From an uncultured Aliarcobacter sp. (GTDB lineage Bacteria; Campylobacterota; Campylobacteria; Campylobacterales; Arcobacteraceae), in the NCBI GenBank assembly GCA_947629065.1, contig CANRCH010000038.1, positions 1 through 13,091 of the forward strand: a stretch of 13,091 nucleotides of DNA, read 5' to 3'. The position numbers and the translations under genes were made by a program. Below, piece by piece: positions 7,804 to 13,091 of the stretch. Position 1 is the first letter of the stretch; each line of letters starts with the position of its first letter. The notes under the pieces were generated by a model that was given only the letters and a program-made list of their open reading frames with translations, did not search any database and was not told the origin of the DNA.

Positions 7804-9021
7804 ATGGATAAACAGATACTTTATTGGACAATGAGCCTATTTGGTACAGCAATTGGTGCTGGGATTCTTTTTTTACCAATTAGTATTGGTACAGGTGGAT
7901 TTCTCTCTTTGATTATTATGGCTATTTTAGCCTATCCTTTAACTCACTATTCTCACAAACTTTTAGCAAAATTTATCTATAAAAACGATGGCTTAGATGA
8001 TATTACAGAGGTTTTGGATAATACCTTTGGAAAAAATATAGGCTTACTTATAATCATCTCATATTTTTTGGAGATATTTGTAGTTTTGCTTTTATATACA
8101 ATTGCTTTAACAAATGCAATAGAGTTAATTCTTACTGAAAATTTAGGTTTTGTAGATATTAATAGAGTAATACTATCTTTTTTTGTGGTTGCTTTTTTAA
8201 TGTTTATTATAAGTAGAGGGCTTGAAGTAATTATAAAAGTAATTAGCTATTTGGTTTTTATTTTTATTATCTCTATTTTTATTTTATCAATATATTTAAT
8301 ACAGTTTTATAATGGCGGAGTTTTTAATGATTTCTCAATAGATTTAATAAATACTCAAGAGATTTTTAAAAGTACACTTTATGTAATTCCTATTATGATT
8401 TTTGCTTTTAATCATGTTGCTATTATATCTTCAATGGTTATTGAGCAAAAGAAATTAAATATAAAAAGTGCTGAAAATAGTATTGATAAAATTTTAGAAT
8501 ATTCTCATATTTTAATGGTATTTGTAGTTTTGTTTTTCCTTTTTTCTTGTGCTTTTGTATTTAATAGCCTTGAATTAAATGAAGCAAATAGTAAAAATAT
8601 AAATATTTTAAGTTATATCTCCATAAAAATTGATAATCTTGCACTTCAATATATAGCCCCAATAATTGCTTCAATTGCAATTATGAAATCTTTTTTGGGT
8701 CACTATATGGGAACAAAAGAGGGATTTGAAGCTATTATAAAAAGGTCAAAAAAAATCAATAACTTTTCAAACAAAAGTTTAAGTATTTTCACTTTTATAT
8801 TTGTATCAATATCTTGTTTTACAGCTGCTGTTTTAAATCCAAGTATTCTTGATATGATAAATAAAATAATAGCACCACTAATAGCTGTTACACTATTTTT
8901 AGTTCCTGCTTATGTTGTAATAAATCTTAAGAAAATGGAAGGGTACAAAGGAATTAGTGCTTATTTTGTTGGTATTATTGGGATTTTAGCAACAGGAGTT
9001 ATAATCTTTGAATTTTTTTAA
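7804..9021 (+). CDS. Amino acid transporter, HAAAP family (SdaC-like)
   Basis: Probable proton-coupled amino acid importer of the hydroxy/aromatic amino acid permease family, close in pattern to SdaC/TdcC serine and threonine carriers. The 405-residue protein is hydrophobic throughout, with about 11 membrane segments. The first contains the hallmark GTAIGAGILFLP (14-25). A later segment reads IPIMIFAFNHVAIISSM, an aromatic and histidine-bearing helix typical of this family, and KSFLGHYMGTKEGFE is the cytoplasmic loop also conserved in SdaC relatives. The start has only a weak ribosome site (AGG 7789-7791, 12 nt before the ATG), so expression may be low or depend on read-through from pepA. Serine or threonine is the best substrate guess, but aromatic amino acids are not excluded. 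Confidence 0.85.
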   Translation: MDKQILYWTMSLFGTAIGAGILFLPISIGTGGFLSLIIMAILAYPLTHYSHKLLAKFIYKNDGLDDITEVLDNTFGKNIGLLIIISYFLEIFVVLLLYTIALTNAIELILTENLGFVDINRVILSFFVVAFLMFIISRGLEVIIKVISYLVFIFIISIFILSIYLIQFYNGGVFNDFSIDLINTQEIFKSTLYVIPIMIFAFNHVAIISSMVIEQKKLNIKSAENSIDKILEYSHILMVFVVLFFLFSCAFVFNSLELNEANSKNINILSYISIKIDNLALQYIAPIIASIAIMKSFLGHYMGTKEGFEAIIKRSKKINNFSNKSLSIFTFIFVSISCFTAAVLNPSILDMINKIIAPLIAVTLFLVPAYVVINLKKMEGYKGISAYFVGIIGILATGVIIFEFF

Positions 9022-9033
9022 TCCAAAGATTAT
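9001..9033. terminator. Convergent inverted repeat between transporter and selD
   Basis: A perfect 10-bp inverted repeat, ATAATCTTTG (9001-9010) with CAAAGATTAT (9024-9033), brackets a 13-nt loop. Its left arm and stop codon region belong to the transporter, and its right arm ends 6 nt from the selD stop. The position between convergent genes suits a two-way terminator, but no strong T-tract follows on either strand. Confidence 0.45.
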
Positions 9034-9039
9034 AAATAT

Positions 9040-10077
9040 TTAAGAGACAATAATATCTGAATATGATTTTGGAATTACTTCTCCAATAATCTTTGCATAT
9101 CCAAAACTTAACTCTTCAAGCTCTTTTATATACTCTTTTGCATCATCTTTATTCATAGCAATTAGTAATCCACCAGATGTTTGTGCATCACACAATATTG
9201 CTTTACAATGTTCTGGTAAATCTTTTAAATATGTAACTTTATCTTCACAAAACTTCATATTTTTCTTTGTTCCACCTGGAATTACACCTTCAAGTGCCAA
9301 AGGTAAAGCATCTTCTAAGATGGGAACTTCACTACAAAATATATTAAATGAAATAAGCTCATTTATACACTCAGAGGCGTGTCCTAAAAGCCCAAAACCT
9401 GTAATATCTGTACAAGAGTTTACTCTATATTTTCTCATTATTTTTGATGGCAAATAGTTTAGACTAGCCATTATATTTGCACACTCTTTAATACTTGAAA
9501 TATCCAATAAATCTCTTTTTATAGCTGTTGTTAAAACTCCAAGCCCTAAAGGTTTTGTAAGAACTAAAACATCTCCAATTTTTGCACCATTATTTCTAAT
9601 TATATCTTTTGGATGAATAGTTCCTGTTACACTTAATCCATAATACATCTCAGGTGATTCAATAGTATGTCCACCAAGAAGTGCTCCACCACACTCTTTG
9701 ATTTTTTCAAAACCACCTCTTAGAATTTCACCTAAAGCTTCAGATGATAGGTTCTTTTTATCAAAACCTACAATATTAAGTGCTGTTTTAACAACAGCTC
9801 CCATAGCAAAAACATCACTAAGTGAGTTTGCAGCAGCTATTTGCCCATAAATATATGGATCATCAATAACAGGTGTTATAAAATCAAGAGTTTGCACAAG
9901 TGCTAAATCATCACTTATTTTATAAACCCCAGCATCATCGCTTGTATCAAATCCAATTAAAACTTGTTCATTACTACTATTTATTTTGCAAAGTGTCTGT
10001 TTTAGGTCCGCCGAACCCATCTTTGCAGCTCAACCAGCAGCTTGAACAAACTTTGTTAGTTTGTATTCGTTATTCAT
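9040..10077 (-). CDS. selD: Selenide, water dikinase, selenocysteine-containing (UGA read-through)
   Basis: Makes selenophosphate from selenide and ATP, the selenium donor for selenocysteine and selenouridine. The frame from ATG 10077-10075 runs to TAA 9042-9040 through an in-frame TGA at 10030-10032 and gives 345 residues. The start reads MNNEYKLTKFVQAAG-U16-AAK. U16 and K19 have the same spacing as catalytic C17 and K20 of E. coli SelD (GCGCK). Other family residues are present: D48 in SDDAGVY, D65 in LDFITP, D88 in SLSDVFAMG, GGHT (135-138), D224 in TDITGFGLLGH, and DAQTSGG. A start at the inner ATG 10018-10020 would lose the catalytic Sec and Lys. A weak AGAGAAAG precedes the true ATG. 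A SECIS-like hairpin follows the UGA. The gene is single and convergent with the transporter. Selenocysteine insertion genes must lie elsewhere (inference). Confidence 0.95.
9988..10032 (-). promoter_or_regulatory. Bacterial SECIS element of selD
   Basis: On the minus strand, after UGA 10032-10030, a lower stem pairs GCAAAG (10026-10021) with CTTTGC (9993-9988). An upper stem pairs GGGUUC (10018-10013) with GGACCU (10009-10004), including two G-U pairs, around loop GGC (10012-10010). If the top two pairs open, the loop is UCGGCGG. The apical loop starts with G and lies about 18 nt after the UGA, as known bacterial SECIS elements require for SelB binding. The codons in this stretch (TCG GCG GAC) are unusually GC-rich for the window, which suggests RNA-level selection. 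Confidence 0.75.
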
Positions 10078-10104
10078 TCTTTCTCTTTTTTAAAATAATC
10101 ATTT

Positions 10105-10110
10105 ATTATA
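10105..10110 (-). promoter_or_regulatory. -10 box of selD
   Basis: The minus strand reads TATAAT from 10110 to 10105, within TTTTGTATAAT. Transcription would start near 10098, about 21 nt before the ATG at 10077. This independently supports the upstream start, since the inner ATG would have a needlessly long leader that is itself coding. No clear -35 box is seen. Confidence 0.5.
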
Positions 10111-10182
10111 CAAAATCAATATTAAAAAAGTATAAAATAAAAGTAAATAATTTTTTACCTTTAAGATATTGCTTAGATTATT

Positions 10183-10188
10183 TATACT
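10183..10188 (+). promoter_or_regulatory. -10 box of the transglutaminase/MerT/MerP operon
   Basis: TATACT at 10183-10188 is a one-mismatch -10 box in a T-rich setting. Transcription would start near 10195, placing the first stem of the structured leader (10207) about 12 nt from the RNA 5' end, as in many riboswitch leaders. No convincing -35 box is present. Confidence 0.45.
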
Positions 10189-10206
10189 AGGATATTAGCC
10201 TAATTA

Positions 10207-10290
10207 GTTCACAGTCCATAGGTTATGGATAGACATAAAGAGGAACAATTTTATCTTTATATCTGACCCCTGAACGAAATAATATAAAGA
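10207..10290 (+). promoter_or_regulatory. Structured 5' leader, candidate translational riboswitch (class unassigned)
   Basis: The leader folds by eye as a three-way junction. P1 pairs GTTCA (10207-10211) with TGAAC (10271-10275) and may continue as CAG (10212-10214) with CTG (10263-10265), bulging ACCCC. P2 pairs TCCATA (10215-10220) with TATGGA (10224-10229) around GGT. P3 pairs ATAAAGA (10235-10241) with TCTTTAT (10254-10260) around a 12-nt loop. TCTTTATAT (10254-10262) is also perfectly complementary to ATATAAAGA (10282-10290), which holds most of the ribosome site AAAGAG (10286-10291) before ATG 10298. P3 and this blocking helix cannot coexist. L2 GGT could pair with ACC (10266-10268). 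I recognise no known aptamer consensus. A/T richness makes chance pairing a real concern. Confidence 0.5.
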
Positions 10291-10297
10291 GAAAAAA

Positions 10298-11392
10298 ATG
10301 GAGAGAAGAACTTTTTTAAAATCTACGGCAGCACTTACAACTTTAGCAGTGCTAACACCAAATCTTGCATTTGCAAATGAATCAAAAAACCCTTTTGGAA
10401 TTACAAAAACACCAAGAAAATTTAGTGTAAAAAATAGCTATATTTTTGAGAAAAGTGATGAAGTAACTCAAGCTTGGATTCCACTTCCAAAAGAGATTGA
10501 CTTTCAAAAAATTTCAAATTTAGAGTATAAAGGCGATTATACTGAAGCAAAAATTGTAAAAAATCCTTACGATAGCGATGTTTTATATGTAAAATGGGAC
10601 AAAATAGAAAAAGAGGCTAAATTAGATTTAGAGTTTAGTGTAGTAACTCAAGAAAGAACTACAAATTTTGAACTTGCAAAAAATAACAAAAACTATAGTG
10701 ATGAAGTAAAGCAATATCTTGAAGGAACAAAACATATTCCAGTGACTCCTAAATTACAAGATTTTGCAAAAGATATTATAAAAGATGCAAAAACTGATTT
10801 AGAAAAAGCAAAAGCTATATATGAGTGGACTGTAAGTACTATGTATAGAGATGAGAGTGTTATTGGATGTGGAATTGGAGATGCACAAAAATCTATTGAA
10901 GAGAAGATTTTTGGTGGAAAGTGTACAGATATAAGTTCTGTTTTTGTTTGCCTTTTAAGAAATGCAAATATTCCAGCAAGAGAGCTTTTTGGAATTAGAT
11001 TAGGTCAATCAAAAATATCAAATGCTTGTGGAAAAGCCGATGATAAAGGTTTTGCAGATATTACAGGAGCACAACACTGTAGAGCAGAATTTTATATAGA
11101 TGGTCTTGGATGGGTAGGAGCAGATCCAGCTGATGTTGCAAAAGTAAAATTAGCAGAAGATTTAAAAGCGAATGATAAAAAACTTTTAGATGTAAAAGAG
11201 TATTTCTTTGGATCTTGGGAGATGAACTGGGTTGGATTTAATAGTGCTAGAGATTTTGTACTAAATCCAAAACCTACACAATATCCTTTAAATATGCTAG
11301 GTTATCCTTATGCAGAAGTTGGCGAAGATGCAAAGGATTATTACAATCCAAAAACATTTACATATACATATAGTTCCCAAGAAGTTTTATGA
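10298..11392 (+). CDS. Tat-exported transglutaminase-like protein
   Basis: A 364-residue protein of the transglutaminase-like (papain-fold) superfamily, exported folded by the Tat system. The signal peptide starts MERRTFLKS with the twin-arginine motif RRTFLK (3-8), a hydrophobic stretch (10-24) and likely cleavage after AFA (24-26). A beta-rich N-terminal domain spans about 40-120 and the catalytic-type domain about 150-290. It has a full Cys-His-Asp triad: C209 in GGKCTDISSVFVCLLR, H260 in AQHCRAEF and D276 in GWVGADPADV. Bacterial members are often proteases or peptide-modifying enzymes rather than crosslinkers, so the substrate is unknown. The mature region has several more cysteines (191, 218, 244, 261), which fits a redox or metal link but does not prove one. 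The stop overlaps the MerT-like start by 4 nt (ATGA), so the two are translationally coupled. Expression is probably controlled by the structured leader upstream. Confidence 0.85.
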   Translation: MERRTFLKSTAALTTLAVLTPNLAFANESKNPFGITKTPRKFSVKNSYIFEKSDEVTQAWIPLPKEIDFQKISNLEYKGDYTEAKIVKNPYDSDVLYVKWDKIEKEAKLDLEFSVVTQERTTNFELAKNNKNYSDEVKQYLEGTKHIPVTPKLQDFAKDIIKDAKTDLEKAKAIYEWTVSTMYRDESVIGCGIGDAQKSIEEKIFGGKCTDISSVFVCLLRNANIPARELFGIRLGQSKISNACGKADDKGFADITGAQHCRAEFYIDGLGWVGADPADVAKVKLAEDLKANDKKLLDVKEYFFGSWEMNWVGFNSARDFVLNPKPTQYPLNMLGYPYAEVGEDAKDYYNPKTFTYTYSSQEVL

Positions 11393-11718
11393 GAAAATCA
11401 AGATTTGCGATAATTGGTGCAGTTTTAACTGCCCTTTTATCCACACTTTGTTGTTTACCAGCATTTTTATTTCTTTTTTTTGGATTTTCAAGTGGATTTT
11501 TGAGCTATTTTACAAGTTTGGAATATACAAGAGTTCCACTAGCACTTATTTCAATAATCTCTTTTTTAATCTATTTATATAGTATAAAAAACTCTAGTTC
11601 GAGCTGTGATATTAATAAAAAAACAAGAAGAAAAAGATATATATTTGCAACTGTTTTTTTCTTAATATTACTAGGATTAATATTTTATCCTGAGATAATC
11701 CCACTTTTTATGGAGTAG
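11389..11718 (+). CDS. MerT-like inner-membrane metal transport protein
   Basis: A 109-residue, three-helix membrane protein resembling mercuric transport protein MerT. Helix 1 (about 6-27) holds the vicinal cysteine pair C21-C22 followed by L-P, where MerT has its mercury-passing Cys-Cys. Further hydrophobic segments lie at about 27-40/50-66 and 87-104. The loop after helix 2 has only one cysteine, in SSSSCD, where classical MerT has a second pair, so the relay is incomplete compared with Tn501 MerT. It overlaps the transglutaminase gene by 4 nt and sits 3 nt before a MerP-like gene, the usual MerT-MerP partnership. No mercuric reductase or MerR gene is in the window. Mercury is thus not assured as the substrate, and copper or another thiophilic metal is possible. 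Confidence 0.75.
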   Translation: MRKSRFAIIGAVLTALLSTLCCLPAFLFLFFGFSSGFLSYFTSLEYTRVPLALISIISFLIYLYSIKNSSSSCDINKKTRRKRYIFATVFFLILLGLIFYPEIIPLFME

Positions 11719-11721
11719 TTT

Positions 11722-11985
11722 ATGAGAATTATATTTCTATTTTTTGTTTTGGTAAATTTTGTTTTTGCAAGTGAAACTTCAAAATTTAAGGTTGAAGGGA
11801 TGCACTGTCCACTTTGTACAACAGCTGTAAAAAAAGCTATTACAAAACTTGATGGAGTAGAAAAAGTTAGTGCTAGACTTAATACAAAAGAGGTAAGTGT
11901 AACTTATGATGAAAAAAAAGTTGATATAGAAAAAATTCTTGAAGCTATTAAAACAACATCTTATGAGGGAAAATTAATAGATTAA
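11722..11985 (+). CDS. MerP-like periplasmic heavy-metal-binding protein (HMA domain)
   Basis: An 87-residue protein with a signal peptide (1-16, cleavage after VFA) and one heavy-metal-associated domain (about 20-85). The metal site is GMHCPLC (26-32) with C29 and C32 in a C-x-x-C loop, followed by the expected helix TTAVKKAITKL and a beta-alpha-beta-beta-alpha-beta pattern. Its size and architecture match periplasmic MerP, which hands metal to MerT. The Pro-Leu between the cysteines differs from the more common CxxC loops of MerP and CopZ. It lies 3 nt after the MerT-like gene and is probably co-transcribed from 10183. Metal identity cannot be read from sequence; Hg(II), Cu(I) and Zn(II) are all seen in this fold. 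Confidence 0.88.
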   Translation: MRIIFLFFVLVNFVFASETSKFKVEGMHCPLCTTAVKKAITKLDGVEKVSARLNTKEVSVTYDEKKVDIEKILEAIKTTSYEGKLID

Positions 11986-11996
11986 AATAAAAAATA

Positions 11997-12016
11997 ACAA
12001 ATCAGTTTTACTGTTT
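11997..12016 (+). terminator. Weak hairpin after the MerP-like gene
   Basis: AAATCAG (11999-12005) can pair with CTGTTT (12011-12016) around TTTTA with one bulged T, followed by ATTTAT. It is short and A/T-rich, so it may be chance, but it is the only terminator-like structure between the operon and the chemotaxis gene. Confidence 0.25.
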
Positions 12017-12068
12017 ATTTATCATAATTTAGTCAATATATCAAAATAATAATTTTTTAGGATGAAAA

Positions 12069-13091
12069 ATGAATAAATTAAGATCACTATATTTTAGAAT
12101 GAGTTTCTTGCATTATGTGGGAATAATCTCAATGCCACTTATTGCAATATTTTTAGTTGATGATATTATTGTAAAAACACTTTTAATAATAATTGGAATA
12201 GCACTAATTTTTCACGAAATAGATGAAAATAAAAATGGTAAAAATCTATCTTTAGAGCTTATAAATTTTCTTGAAAATATGGATAATGAAAATCAAAAAC
12301 TGCAAATTGATACAAGATTTGCAAGTGAATACTCAAAAATAAAAGAGATAATTGATAATAGAGAGAAAGAATTAAGAATAGCACTTGAAGCTGATAAAAA
12401 CTTCATAAATGAAGCAAAATCTGTTTTAGAGCAAGTAAAACTTGGAGATTACAGCAATATTATTAAATCTTCAACAAATAATAGTTCACTTGAAGAGTTT
12501 AAAAAAGTTGTAAATGATATGATAATCTCAACAAAAGCAAATTTTGATGAGATTAATTTAATTTTAAATGAGTATATAAACTACAACTACAAAAAAGATA
12601 TAAAACTTGATAGTTTAAAACAAAATACAGATTTTTCAAATACAATCTCTTCAATTAACTCTTTAAAAATGGCAATTGTTTCAATGTTAAATGAGAGCAG
12701 AAAAAATAGTTTAGATTTGCAAAACTCTTCAAATACTTTGAATGAAAATGTAAAAACTTTAACAATCTCATCAAATGAGTCACAAAATAGTTTAGAACAA
12801 ACAACAAATATTTTACATAAAATGACAGATATTATGCAAGAAACTACTACAAAAACGAATACTATGTCAAATCTGGCTTCAAATCTAGCAAACTCTTCAC
12901 AAGAGGGACAAAATCTTGCAAATGCAACTACACAATCTATGCAGGAAATTTATGCAAAGGTGCAATCAATAAACGAATCAATCACAATTATTGATGATAT
13001 TGCATTTCAGACAAATATATTATCTTTAAATGCAGCTGTTGAAGCAGCAACTGCTGGAGAAGCTGGAAAAGGCTTTGCAGTTGTAGCTCAA
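12069..13091 (+). CDS. Methyl-accepting chemotaxis protein, 3' truncated by window end
   Basis: The frame from ATG 12069 stays open for 341 codons to the window end with no stop, so the C-terminus is missing. The ATG has AGGA (12059-12062) 6 nt upstream; the ATG at 12062 gives only MKNE and stop. Two hydrophobic segments (about 14-30 and 33-48) are joined by only Asp-Asp, so there is almost no periplasmic sensor. A charged, coiled-coil cytoplasmic region follows (about 50-300), rich in Asn, Ser and Thr as in methylation helices. The last 34 residues are the conserved MCP hairpin, including [17 protein letters not shown] and [10 protein letters not shown], which binds CheA and CheW. It should form trimer-of-dimer arrays at the inner membrane and sense an internal or membrane-related signal (inference). 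No sigma-28 promoter was recognised. Confidence 0.93.
   Translation, partial: MNKLRSLYFRMSFLHYVGIISMPLIAIFLVDDIIVKTLLIIIGIALIFHEIDENKNGKNLSLELINFLENMDNENQKLQIDTRFASEYSKIKEIIDNREKELRIALEADKNFINEAKSVLEQVKLGDYSNIIKSSTNNSSLEEFKKVVNDMIISTKANFDEINLILNEYINYNYKKDIKLDSLKQNTDFSNTISSINSLKMAIVSMLNESRKNSLDLQNSSNTLNENVKTLTISSNESQNSLEQTTNILHKMTDIMQETTTKTNTMSNLASNLANSSQEGQNLANATTQSMQEIYAKVQSINESITIIDDIAFQTNILSLNAAVEAATAGEAGKGFAVVAQ

Noticed and set aside
10018..10020. Internal ATG as the selD start
   Set aside because: It would remove the Sec/Cys and Lys needed for catalysis, and there is a better upstream start with a -10 box at the right distance.
9900..10190. 96-codon plus-strand open frame
   Set aside because: It covers the selD 5' end, SECIS region and promoter in antisense. 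It has no ribosome site or motif.
11310..11582. 90-codon plus-strand open frame
   Set aside because: It is an alternative frame across the transglutaminase/MerT-like junction. Both of those proteins have clear motifs in their own frames.
12062..12076. Four-codon ORF (MKNE) overlapping the chemoreceptor start
   Set aside because: It arises because ATG occurs in AGGATGAAAAATG. The Shine-Dalgarno spacing fits the second ATG, so there is no reason to infer a leader peptide.

Overview
The window reads as a chromosomal segment of a low-GC member of the Campylobacterota, most likely of the Arcobacter group. I infer this from the strong A/T codon bias, the gene set, a pseudopilin with the Ala|Phe-Ser-Leu-Leu-Glu start typical of that phylum, and an apt / dedA-family / pepA cluster whose order I recall from Campylobacter. 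No search was run, so the species is not assigned. I see no rRNA, tRNA, insertion sequence, phage gene or CRISPR array. Genes are tightly packed and no gene-free stretch exceeds 300 bases.

Layout. (1) 1-2484: the end of a surface-polysaccharide operon: the last codons of an upstream gene, a GT4-type glycosyltransferase, and a polyprenyl-phosphate sugar-1-phosphate transferase that would start glycan assembly on the inner membrane. (2) 2553-3773: a pseudopilin gene facing a small ATP-dependent DNA ligase that carries a secretion signal. (3) 3898-7774: a tight housekeeping operon, apt (TTG start), trpB, a DedA-family membrane protein and leucyl aminopeptidase pepA, followed by an SdaC-like amino acid transporter (7804-9021). 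(4) 9040-10077, minus strand: selD, whose true reading frame runs through an in-frame UGA at 10030-10032. The gene encodes a selenoprotein, and a SECIS-like hairpin follows the UGA. (5) 10183-11985: a promoter, a structured 5' leader, and an operon of a Tat-exported transglutaminase-like protein, a MerT-like membrane protein and a MerP-like periplasmic metal-binding protein. (6) 12069-end: a methyl-accepting chemotaxis protein cut off by the window end.

The most notable finding is the leader at 10207-10275. It can fold as a three-way junction. Its P3 3' strand, extended to 9 nt (10254-10262), is perfectly complementary to the segment carrying the ribosome binding site (10282-10290). P3 and the site-blocking helix exclude each other, which is the layout of a translational riboswitch. 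I could not match it to a riboswitch class I know. The genes it would control are the transglutaminase/MerT/MerP set, so a metal- or thiol-related signal is a reasonable guess, but only a guess.

The second notable finding is the selenocysteine-containing SelD. Ordinary gene calling would start it at the internal ATG (10018-10020) and lose the catalytic Sec16 and Lys19.
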